A stretch of DNA of 6,288 bases from Gammaproteobacteria bacterium. GTDB lineage: Bacteria; Pseudomonadota; Gammaproteobacteria; UWMA-0217. Made by a program: the position numbers and the translations under genes. Shown here piece by piece: positions 1 through 5,554 of the stretch; position 1 is the first letter of the stretch; the number at the start of each line of letters is the position of its first letter. The stretch is taken from the NCBI GenBank assembly GCA_027031685.1, contig JALVPS010000120.1, positions 1-6,288 on the forward strand, read 5' to 3'. The notes under the pieces were generated by a model. That model saw only the letters and a program-made list of their open reading frames with translations, had not been told where the DNA came from and made no database searches.

Positions 1-825
1 TTCCGGCGCCACAAGGTGCTGGACGACGTGAACCTGACCATCGGCGCCGGCGACCGCGTCGCCCTGGTCGGCTCCAACGGGGCCGGCAAGACCACCCTCA
101 TCCGCTGCCTGCTGGGCGAGTACCTGCACGAGGGCAAGGTCACCGTGCGCGGCCTGGCGCCCCGCCAGCACCGCCGCGAGGTGCTGCGCCACATCGGCTT
201 CGTGCCCCAGCTGCCGCCGCCCATCCGCATGCCGGTGGGCCAGCTCATCCGCTTCGCGGCGGCGGTGTGCGACAGCGACCCCGGCCACATGCACGAGATC
301 GCCGGCCAGCTCGGGCTGGACAGCCGCCGCATCCACCGCCAGCCCTTCAACCGGCTGAGCGGTGGCCAGAAACAGAAGCTGCTCATCGCCATCGCCCTGG
401 GCCGCGAATGCGACGTCCTGGTGCTGGACGAGCCGGCCGCCAACCTCGACCCGGACGCCCGCCACCGGCTGTTCGAGCTGCTGGCCGAGCGCCAGGAGCG
501 GGCCGCCATGCTCATCTCCAGCCATCGCCTGGACGAGGTGGCGGCGCTGGTCAACCGCGTGGTGGAGCTGGACCTGGGCAAGGTGGTGCTGGACGACCAC
601 GTGGCCGACGTGGTGGACATGGCCAGCCGCCTGAGCGCCCGCATCGTCCTCAGCCGCGCCGACGAGGCCGCCGCCCGCACCCTGCGCGAGTGGGGCTTCC
701 GGGCGGGCGCAGACCCGCGCGAGTGGTCCGGCCAGGTGGCCGGGCCGGACCGGCTGCGCTTCCTGGGCATGCTGTCCCGCTATGCCGGCCTGCTGAAAGG
801 CATCCACCTGGAGGAGCCCGCATGA
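1..825 (+). CDS. nosF: NosF, ATPase of the NosDFY copper-centre maturation ABC transporter (5'-partial)
   Basis: Cytoplasmic ATP-hydrolysing subunit that drives the NosDFY complex needed to mature the copper sites of nitrous-oxide reductase. The frame is open from base 1 and reads in conserved ABC sequence (FRHKVLDDVNL) before the GTG at 16, so the true start lies upstream; 274 residues are visible, perhaps 25-30 missing. Numbered from base 1, the Walker A motif GSNGAGKTT is at 24-32, the signature LSGGQ at 119-123, Walker B VLVLDEP at 139-145 with catalytic Glu144, and the H-loop His at 175. All key residues are intact. The roughly 70 C-terminal residues form an accessory domain beyond the nucleotide-binding core. 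Its stop overlaps the nosL start by 4 bp (ATGA). The ATPase core alone is generic; the NosF assignment rests on nosL, nosY and nosD directly downstream. Confidence 0.9.
   Translation, partial: FRRHKVLDDVNLTIGAGDRVALVGSNGAGKTTLIRCLLGEYLHEGKVTVRGLAPRQHRREVLRHIGFVPQLPPPIRMPVGQLIRFAAAVCDSDPGHMHEIAGQLGLDSRRIHRQPFNRLSGGQKQKLLIAIALGRECDVLVLDEPAANLDPDARHRLFELLAERQERAAMLISSHRLDEVAALVNRVVELDLGKVVLDDHVADVVDMASRLSARIVLSRADEAAARTLREWGFRAGADPREWSGQVAGPDRLRFLGMLSRYAGLLKGIHLEEPA
810..816 (+). promoter_or_regulatory. Ribosome-binding site of nosL
   Basis: GGAGGAG lies inside the last codons of nosF, 5 nt before the nosL ATG at 822. It supports that start and shows that nosL can be initiated from the nosF message in addition to coupling through the ATGA overlap. 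Confidence 0.75.
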
Positions 826-1337
826 CACCCGCCTTACCGTCCACCGGCGCCCGCCTGCTGCTCCTGGCCGTCCTGCTCCTGCTGGGCGGCTGCGGCGGCG
901 AGCCGGACAGCGGCCCCGGCCGCATCCGCTGGGACCGCGACGTGTGCGAGTACTGCCGCATGGTCATCAGCGACCCCCACTTCGCCGCCCAGGTGCGCGG
1001 CGGCCCGGCCGGGCAGAAGACCCGCCTGCACCGCTTCGACGACCTGGGCTGCGCCCTGCTGTGGCTGGACCGCCAGCCGTGGAAGGACGACCCGCGCACC
1101 GAGATCTGGGTGGCGGACCACCGCGACGGTCACTGGATCGACGCCCGCAAGGCCTGGTACGTGCCGGTGCCGGTGACGCCCATGGACTTCGGGCTGGGCG
1201 CGCAGGACAGCCCGGCCCCCGGCGCGCTGGACTTCGCCGCCGCCCGCCGCCACATCGATGCCGTGGTGGAGCGCAAGGGCGGCATCGCCCCGCACTCGGA
1301 GCTGGTGCGCGAGGCGCCGGCGGAGCGGGCGCCATGA
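822..1337 (+). CDS. nosL: NosL, lipoprotein copper chaperone for nitrous-oxide reductase
   Basis: Periplasm-facing lipoprotein that binds Cu(I) and is known to deliver copper to the NosZ maturation machinery. The 171-residue product begins with a lipoprotein signal: Arg11, a leucine-rich stretch at 12-21, and lipobox LGGC with the lipidated Cys at 24. The family's conserved Cys pair follows as CEYCRM (Cys42, Cys45, Met47). Further conserved blocks are FDDLGCALLWL (72-82) and VTPMDFGLGA with Met121, a methionine that is a plausible copper ligand by family analogy. The residue after Cys45 is Arg where many relatives have Gly; family members vary there. The start is fixed by a strong GGAGGAG and by the ATGA overlap with nosF; the stop overlaps the nosY start the same way. 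Its position between the ATPase and permease genes is unusual, since nosL commonly follows nosY. Confidence 0.92.
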   Translation: MTPALPSTGARLLLLAVLLLLGGCGGEPDSGPGRIRWDRDVCEYCRMVISDPHFAAQVRGGPAGQKTRLHRFDDLGCALLWLDRQPWKDDPRTEIWVADHRDGHWIDARKAWYVPVPVTPMDFGLGAQDSPAPGALDFAAARRHIDAVVERKGGIAPHSELVREAPAERAP

Positions 1338-2161
1338 GGCACCTGCTGCTGGCGGCCTGGGCGGACATCAGCGAGTCGCTGCGGGCGCGCTGGTTCCTGG
1401 TCTATGCGCTGGTGTTCGGCGGCATCATCGTGGCGCTGTTCGTCACCGGCCTCACCGAGTCGCGCATCATGGGCTTCACCGGCCTGTCGCGCCTGCTGGT
1501 CACCTATCTGCAGATCACCATGGCCATCCTGCCCCTGTTCGTGCTCATCACCACGGTGCGCTCCGTGGCCGGCGACCGCGAGGCGGGCGTGTTCGAGTAC
1601 ATGCTGTCGCTGCCGGTGTCGCTGGCCGCCTGGTACTGGGGCAAGTTCCTGGGGCGCTTCGCCGTCGTCTTCCTGCCGGTGATCCTGGCCATGGCCGGCG
1701 CCATCGGCTGGGCCGTGTACCGCGGCATCGCCGTGCCCTGGGTGCACGTGGCCTTCTACACCGCCTTTCTCTTCTCCCTGGCCTGGTGCTTCCTGGGCAT
1801 CGGGCTGTTCCTGTCCACCCTGGCGCGCTCCTCGGACGTGGCGCAGGGGGCCGCCTTCATCGTCTGGCTGGGCCTGCTGCTGTTTCTGGACCTGATCCTG
1901 CTGGGCGTGCTGATCAAGGAGGGCCTGCCCCCGGAGACCACCATCGCCATCGCCCTGGCCAACCCGCTGCAGGTGTTCCGCACCGCCGCCATGATGCTGT
2001 TCGACCCGCAGCTGGTGCTGCTCGGCCCCTCGGCCTACGTCATCCTCGACCACTTCGGCCGCCTCGGCTATCTGGCCTGGGCCATCGCCTATCCCATCGC
2101 CCTCGGCAGCGCCTTCGCCCTGCTCGGCTATCTGCGCTTCCGCGGCAGCGACCTGCCCTGA
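1334..2161 (+). CDS. nosY: NosY, membrane permease of the NosDFY ABC transporter
   Basis: Inner-membrane subunit that pairs with NosF and carries NosD on its periplasmic side. The 275-residue length is normal for NosY. Hydrophobic segments lie near residues 20-40, 54-76, 105-130, 137-160, 168-192 and 245-268, giving about six membrane helices. The cytoplasmic stretch VRSVAGDREAGVFEYMLSLP (75-94) followed by a GKF-LGR segment is the conserved coupling region of NosY/ABC-2-type permeases. The start at 1334 was chosen because it gives the right length, overlaps the nosL stop as ATGA and has GGAG at 1322-1325. The same frame is open upstream to 944, but that extension is out-of-frame nosL sequence and is not real. 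nosD begins 18 bp downstream. Confidence 0.92.
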   Translation: MRHLLLAAWADISESLRARWFLVYALVFGGIIVALFVTGLTESRIMGFTGLSRLLVTYLQITMAILPLFVLITTVRSVAGDREAGVFEYMLSLPVSLAAWYWGKFLGRFAVVFLPVILAMAGAIGWAVYRGIAVPWVHVAFYTAFLFSLAWCFLGIGLFLSTLARSSDVAQGAAFIVWLGLLLFLDLILLGVLIKEGLPPETTIAIALANPLQVFRTAAMMLFDPQLVLLGPSAYVILDHFGRLGYLAWAIAYPIALGSAFALLGYLRFRGSDLP

Positions 2162-2179
2162 ACGGGCGGCGGGGGCGCC

Positions 2180-3436
2180 ATGTCACACCCGCGACGCCCG
2201 CCCCTGCCGGCCCTGGTGTGGACCCTGGCGTGGACGCTGTGCTGCCTGCCCGCCCGGGCCCATCCCCCGCTGCAGCTGTACATCGCCCTGACCCCGGCCG
2301 GCGGCACGCTCACCCCCGAGCCGGGCACCTACAGCGGGCCGGTGGTCGTCGACAAGCCGCTGCACATCGACGGCCGCGGCCAGGTCACGGTGGACGGCGG
2401 CGGTTCGGACACGGTGATCACCGTCACCGCCGACGGCGTGACGCTGCGCGGCCTGCGCATCGTCAACTCCGGCGACTCCCACGACCGGCTCGACGCCGGC
2501 GTGCTGGTGGCCGCCGACCACGTGCGGGTGGAGGACAACGTCATCGAGGACTGCCTGTTCGGCATCCACCTGCGCGGCGCACGGCACGCGCAGGTGCGCC
2601 GCAACCGGGTCCGCTCCCGGGGGCGCGAGCCCAGCCTGCGCGGCGAGGGGCTGCGCATGTGGAACGGCCACCACAACGTGGTCGCCGACAACGTGTTCGA
2701 CGGCGTTCGCGACCTGGTCATCGCCAACTCCAGCCACAACCGGCTGAGCGGCAACCGCGTGGTCCACAGCCGCATCGGCATGGAATTCGTCTTCTCGCCC
2801 GACAACCGCGTCACCGGCAACCGCCTGCACGACGACGCCACGGGCATCACCGTGCTGTATTCCAACGGGCTGCGCATCGACCACAACCGCATCCACCACA
2901 TGCGCCGGCTGACCGGCTCGGGGCTGGCCTTCAAGGAGAGCTCGCAGGTGCGCATCGAGGACAACGAGATCGCCCACTGCGCCGTGGGCCTGCGCGCCAA
3001 CGCCCCGGTTCACCCGGAGAACATCCTCTACGCACGGCGCAACCACTTTCTCTACAACGACATCGCCATGTACTTCTACGGCGAGAAGGGCGGCCACGTG
3101 ATCCACGACAACGACTTCGTGGGCAACTTCACCGACGTGCTGGGCAGCGCCGCCATGACCGTGCGCGACAACGACTGGCGCGGCAACCACTGGGACCGCT
3201 ACGCGGGCTACGACCTGGACGGGGACGGCTACGGCGACCAGCCCTACGTGGTGCAGCTCTACGCCGACCGCCTGTGGCGCGACCGGCCCATCAGTCGCTT
3301 CTTCCGCGGCTCACCGGCCCTCTCGCTGGTGGATTTCGTGGAACGGCTGGCCCCCTTCTCGCCGCCGGAATGGGTGCTGACCGATCCCCGCCCCCGCCTG
3401 CGCCGCCTGCCGTCCGCGGCGGGCGGCGACGGTTGA
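2180..3436 (+). CDS. nosD: NosD, periplasmic beta-helix protein of the NosDFY complex
   Basis: Periplasmic partner of NosFY required for assembly of the NosZ copper centres. The 418-residue product starts with a Sec-type signal peptide: Arg5-Arg6, a hydrophobic core at 9-23, and a likely cleavage site ARA|HP after residue 27. After an N-terminal cap with the PGTYSG and VVDKPLHIDGRG blocks, the body is a right-handed parallel beta-helix of the CASH/NosD type. Ten rungs carry an Asn at 120, 142, 171, 192, 214, 236, 262, 288, 311 and 331. A C-terminal motif YDLDGDGYGD (344-353) resembles an Asp-rich calcium loop and is typical of NosD ends. The ATG is preceded only by a weak GGGGG (2171-2175, 4 nt away), so translation probably depends on coupling to nosY. 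It is the last gene of the plus-strand unit here, an unusual place for nosD. No frameshift or missing part is seen. Confidence 0.93.
   Translation: MSHPRRPPLPALVWTLAWTLCCLPARAHPPLQLYIALTPAGGTLTPEPGTYSGPVVVDKPLHIDGRGQVTVDGGGSDTVITVTADGVTLRGLRIVNSGDSHDRLDAGVLVAADHVRVEDNVIEDCLFGIHLRGARHAQVRRNRVRSRGREPSLRGEGLRMWNGHHNVVADNVFDGVRDLVIANSSHNRLSGNRVVHSRIGMEFVFSPDNRVTGNRLHDDATGITVLYSNGLRIDHNRIHHMRRLTGSGLAFKESSQVRIEDNEIAHCAVGLRANAPVHPENILYARRNHFLYNDIAMYFYGEKGGHVIHDNDFVGNFTDVLGSAAMTVRDNDWRGNHWDRYAGYDLDGDGYGDQPYVVQLYADRLWRDRPISRFFRGSPALSLVDFVERLAPFSPPEWVLTDPRPRLRRLPSAAGGDG
2537..3172 (+). repeat. Ten degenerate beta-helix rung repeats within nosD
   Basis: Protein-level repeat unit of the form x-V/I-x-D/G-N-x-V/I/F, with AAC codons at 2537, 2603, 2690, 2753, 2819, 2885, 2963, 3041, 3110 and 3170. 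Spacing is 20-29 codons, with 22 commonest. This is the asparagine ladder expected of a right-handed beta-helix. The DNA itself is diverged, so these are old structural repeats and not recent tandem duplications. Confidence 0.8.
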
Positions 3437-3458
3437 GGCGCCGCGGCGGGGCCCGCGC
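3437..3458. other. 22-bp gap between convergent stop codons
   Basis: The nosD stop (TGA at 3434-3436) and the minus-strand Usp stop (TCA at 3459-3461 on the plus strand) face each other across 22 bp of almost pure G+C. No T-run follows any hairpin on either strand, so I cannot point to a standard intrinsic terminator. Confidence 0.8.
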
Positions 3459-4334
3459 TCAGGCCTCGCTGCGGATGGTGAACACGTCGCAGCGGGCGTT
3501 GTGCATGATGCCGTTGGCGGTGGAGCCGAGCAGGCGGGCCAGGCCGTGGTGACCGTGGGTGCCCATCATGATGAGGTCCACCTGCTGCGCCTCGGCGTAG
3601 GAGAGGATGACCTGCTTGGGCGTGCCCCACATGACCTCGGTGTGGATGGCGGGGTCGTTCAGCTGCTCGGCGAGGCGCGTCATGCGCTGTTCGGCGGCCT
3701 CGAAGATGGCCTCGTCGGCCTCCACCTGCGGGAAGGTGGGCACGAGGGGATCGTAGAACTCGTCGTAGTAGAGCACGCTCTCCACGGCGTGGATGACCGA
3801 CAGCCGCGCGCCGTATTGCCTGGCCAACTCGCACGCGCGGGCCAGCGCCCGGTAGGAGGTGAGCGAGAAATCGGTGGGCACCAGGATGTGGCGGTAGGCG
3901 GGCGGCGGGCTGGCGAGGATCTTGGCCATCTTCTCCTCCAGGTTCTCTTCCTCCGCTTGCGCCGGGGCCTCTTCCGGGCTGCGCAACCAGTCCCAGGCCG
4001 CCTGCAGGGCGTCGCGGTCGAAATAGCGGATCTCGCTCTCGCTGAAGGCATTGCCCAGGGCGGTCATCCACTTCTGCCAGCGGTGCTCGCCCACCACGGC
4101 GATGCGGCGGATGTCCTTGCCGTGCCCGGCGGCGAAGCGGAACTCGGCCCACAGGGCCTTGGGATCCCAGCCCTGGAAGCCCTCCAGCTCCAGCAGCAGG
4201 GAGACAGGACCGCCCTGCTCCTTCACGATGCGTTCCAGCTCGGCATTGAACTGCCGGTAGTCCTCGTCGGTGAGCCGGCCGGTGATGCGGAAGGCGAAGA
4301 TGTCTTTCTCGACGACGGGAATGGGTTTGATCAT
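3459..4334 (-). CDS. SpoIIAA-like domain fused to a UspA universal stress domain
   Basis: A 291-residue soluble two-domain protein, probably cytoplasmic since no signal peptide or membrane segment is seen. Residues 1-120 match the SpoIIAA-like (DUF3478, STAS-fold) family in pattern: ITGRLTDEDYRQF near 17-29, then a strand, a LEGFQGWDPKALW block at 50-62, and IRRIAVVGEHRWQKW at 76-90. An acidic, Glu/Ala-rich linker (120-145) leads into a UspA domain: ILVPTDFS (150-157) with the Asp that usually faces the nucleotide, and GTHGHHGLARLLGS (258-271) followed by TANGIMHNARCDV. That glycine loop has 8 residues between the second and third Gly, the spacing I associate with proteobacterial UspA-type proteins, versus 9 in the classic ATP-binding motif. 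The start at 4334 has GAGGAG 5 nt upstream; the frame stays open upstream to 4721 only as a shadow of the neighbouring gene. It is last in the minus-strand operon. The function is inferred as stress survival; the ligand is unknown. Confidence 0.85.
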   Translation of the reverse strand: MIKPIPVVEKDIFAFRITGRLTDEDYRQFNAELERIVKEQGGPVSLLLELEGFQGWDPKALWAEFRFAAGHGKDIRRIAVVGEHRWQKWMTALGNAFSESEIRYFDRDALQAAWDWLRSPEEAPAQAEEENLEEKMAKILASPPPAYRHILVPTDFSLTSYRALARACELARQYGARLSVIHAVESVLYYDEFYDPLVPTFPQVEADEAIFEAAEQRMTRLAEQLNDPAIHTEVMWGTPKQVILSYAEAQQVDLIMMGTHGHHGLARLLGSTANGIMHNARCDVFTIRSEA

Positions 4335-4339
4335 CGCGG

Positions 4340-4345
4340 CTCCTC
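4340..4345 (-). promoter_or_regulatory. Ribosome-binding site of the SpoIIAA-Usp gene
   Basis: GAGGAG (CTCCTC on the plus strand) sits 5 nt before the ATG at 4334, inside the 17-nt gap after the upstream gene's stop. It decides the start, because the open frame runs nearly 400 bp further upstream. Confidence 0.8.
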
Positions 4346-4351
4346 GGGTGC

Positions 4352-4933
4352 CTATGCGCCCTGGTTGTAGATTCGGGTCCAGCGGGCGCCGGCCCACTGC
4401 ATCTTTGCGGCCAGATACTCGGCCTGGTCGGCGGCGGCATGCAGCAGCACCAGGAAGCGTCCTTCCTGCAGGGCCTCGTGCAGGGTCTGCAGGTCCTCCT
4501 CGGGGATGCCCATGCGGTGCAGGGCGGCGGTGACGCTGGTCAGGGCCGCCGCGCCGGCCATGGTGGCGCCGCCCAGCAGGGCGCCGGTGATGGCCCCGCC
4601 GATCATCTCCACCAGCGGGCCGGCGGCCAGCATGGGGCCGATGCCGGGGATGAAGAACAGCCCGGCCGAGCCGGCGATGGCCCCCAGCAGGGCGCCCCAG
4701 GCCGCCCCCTGCTCGCCCCATACCTTGAGGCGCTCGCCGGTGTCGCGGTAGACGAGGCCGAAGGGGTCGTCGCCGCTGCCCCCGGCGCGCTTGAGGATGG
4801 ACACGCGGTCCATGGGGAAGTCGTCCTCGATGAGGCGCTCCACCAGCCGGTTGGCCTGTTCCTCGCTATCGAACAGGCCCAGCACCAGCCGCTCGCTGCG
4901 CGGCGGCGTGTAGCCCTCGGTGTCAGCCGTCAT
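4352..4933 (-). CDS. YflT-like stress protein with glycine-rich hydrophobic core
   Basis: A 193-residue protein of unknown exact function. Residues 15-50 (LVLGLFDSEEQANRLVERL and the strand after it) form the beta-alpha-beta start of the YflT/general-stress-protein-17M-type domain. Residues 75-137 are glycine- and alanine-rich and hydrophobic (runs such as GALLGAIAGSAGLFF and GGAITGALLGG), like glycine-zipper segments that insert into or associate with membranes. Residues 142-190 (GIPEEDLQTLHEALQEGRF, then a hydrophobic strand) resemble the closing half of such proteins. There is no signal peptide. The ATG at 4933 has GAGGAGG 6 nt upstream and overlaps the preceding zinc-ribbon gene by 11 bp; the SpoIIAA-Usp gene starts 17 nt after its stop. 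The context argues for a stress role, possibly at the membrane; that is inference. Family assignment is from pattern only. Confidence 0.75.
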   Translation of the reverse strand: MTADTEGYTPPRSERLVLGLFDSEEQANRLVERLIEDDFPMDRVSILKRAGGSGDDPFGLVYRDTGERLKVWGEQGAAWGALLGAIAGSAGLFFIPGIGPMLAAGPLVEMIGGAITGALLGGATMAGAAALTSVTAALHRMGIPEEDLQTLHEALQEGRFLVLLHAAADQAEYLAAKMQWAGARWTRIYNQGA

Positions 4934-5495
4934 CCCCGGCCTCCTCGCCGGCCGGCGGCTCGGTGGCGTCGCGGCTGGTCAGGCGCACGAAGGTGGTGTT
5001 GTGGCACTTGGGACAGGGCGGGATGCGCGAGGGCCTGGTGAAATGCAGGCGCTCGCCGCACTCGGTGCACTCCAGCACGCCCGGCCCGGTCACCTCGCCG
5101 GTGCGCCAGATGTCGTAGTCGGCCAGCGCCGCCTGCTCCTTCAGCTCCAGCCAGGCCAGCGTGGTGGGGTCGGCGGCGGACAGGATCTTGTCCAGCAGAT
5201 AGGCCTCCTCGGCCTCCACCTCCACCGGCAGCCAGGTGCGGATCTCCTCGCCCGTCTCGCGCAGGGCCTGGGCCAGGTGGCGCAGGTCGCGCCGCAGCCA
5301 GGCGGCCACCTGCTCGGCCTCCTGCCGGCTCAGCTCCTTGAGGGCGATGGCCTCGTCCTGGGCCTTGATGAGGGCCAGCTTGAGGCTCTCGGCGGTCCTT
5401 TCCTCGGCTGCCTCCAGGCGCTCGCGCACCCGTTCGGCCATGCGCCGGTAGGCCTCTTCCAGCCGTTCCAGGCGTTCGTGTTCTTGCTCGCTCAT
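4923..5495 (-). CDS. Coiled-coil zinc-ribbon protein, DUF1451/YbeL type
   Basis: A 190-residue soluble protein. Residues 1-90 are highly charged and helical with heptad-like Leu/Ala spacing (for example ERLERLEEAYRRMAERVRER), suggesting a coiled coil. A middle block near 98-130 (YLLDKILSAADPTTLAWLEL, then a DYDIW segment) precedes a C-terminal zinc ribbon with two Cys pairs, CTEC at 143-146 and CPKC at 161-164, fit to bind one Zn. This layout matches the DUF1451 family of gammaproteobacterial proteins such as E. coli YbeL, whose biochemical function is not established. The tail after 175 is acidic and probably disordered. The start at 5495 has GAGGAG 5 nt upstream. The frame is open to an ATG at 5552, but that extension would translate the GC hairpin and gives a low-complexity Pro/Ala/Arg stretch, so I rejected it. 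First of the three tightly packed stress genes. Confidence 0.82.
   Translation of the reverse strand: MSEQEHERLERLEEAYRRMAERVRERLEAAEERTAESLKLALIKAQDEAIALKELSRQEAEQVAAWLRRDLRHLAQALRETGEEIRTWLPVEVEAEEAYLLDKILSAADPTTLAWLELKEQAALADYDIWRTGEVTGPGVLECTECGERLHFTRPSRIPPCPKCHNTTFVRLTSRDATEPPAGEEAGDDG
4940..4946 (-). promoter_or_regulatory. Ribosome-binding site of the YflT-like gene
   Basis: GAGGAGG (CCTCCTC on the plus strand) lies 6 nt before the ATG at 4933, inside the last codons of the zinc-ribbon gene. It confirms a real 11-bp gene overlap and argues against a later start. Confidence 0.75.
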
Positions 5496-5500
5496 GTCGG

Positions 5501-5506
5501 CTCCTC
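5501..5506 (-). promoter_or_regulatory. Ribosome-binding site of the zinc-ribbon gene
   Basis: GAGGAG (CTCCTC on the plus strand) is 5 nt before the ATG at 5495. It selects this start over the upstream in-frame ATG at 5552. Confidence 0.8.
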
Positions 5507-5519
5507 GTGACGGTGACGG

Positions 5520-5544
5520 GGCGGCCCGCCGGGCGGCGGGCCCC
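5520..5544 (-). terminator. GC-rich hairpin between the protease gene and the stress genes (possible terminator or attenuator)
   Basis: An 8-bp perfect stem (GGCCCGCC at 5523-5530 with GGCGGGCC at 5535-5542, 4-nt loop), extended by two more G-C pairs across one bulged base. In the minus-strand message it begins about 10 nt after the protease stop and ends 13 nt before the next gene's ribosome-binding site. No U-run follows it on either strand, so it is not a textbook intrinsic terminator. It could weaken read-through, or protect or process the message. Confidence 0.4.
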
Positions 5545-5554
5545 GGGGGCATTG

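Noticed and set aside
16..18. GTG as the start of nosF
   Set aside because: The five codons before it encode FRHKV-type sequence that fits the start of an ABC ATPase, and the Walker A motif would be too close to the N-terminus. The gene continues beyond the left edge.
258..271. An extra or defective glycine loop in the Usp domain (residues of the minus-strand gene encoded near 3520-3565)
   Set aside because: The loop is one residue shorter than the classic ATP-binding motif, but I recall this spacing as common among proteobacterial UspA-type proteins, so I do not call it a defect. The coordinates given here are protein residues 258-271.
1130..2053. A 307-codon minus-strand open frame opposite nosL and nosY
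   Set aside because: It is Gln/His/Gly-rich low-complexity sequence complementary to the Leu codons of NosY membrane helices, a common artefact.
2183..3190. A 335-codon minus-strand open frame opposite nosD
   Set aside because: The Val/His/Ala-rich pattern simply mirrors the GAC/AAC/GTG-rich nosD codons. It has no ribosome-binding site and no recognisable domain.
3437..3458. A bidirectional intrinsic terminator in the convergent gap
   Set aside because: The GC-rich sequence can fold, but no T-run follows on either strand. In DNA this GC-rich, 8-bp complementarity containing the palindrome CCGCGG can arise by chance.
1258..3552. A 764-codon plus-strand open frame running through nosL, nosY and nosD
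   Set aside because: It is the wrong frame of three recognisable genes and gives Arg/Pro/Ala/Gly-rich low-complexity protein, as expected from high-GC shadow frames.
4335..4721. N-terminal extension of the SpoIIAA-Usp gene
   Set aside because: It is the shadow frame of the YflT-like gene, crosses its stop region, and lacks domain sequence. The ATG at 4334 has GAGGAG at the right distance.
5496..5552. An upstream ATG at 5552 for the zinc-ribbon gene
   Set aside because: The extra 19 residues are Pro/Ala/Arg low complexity translated from the GC hairpin. The ATG at 5495 has a strong ribosome-binding site.
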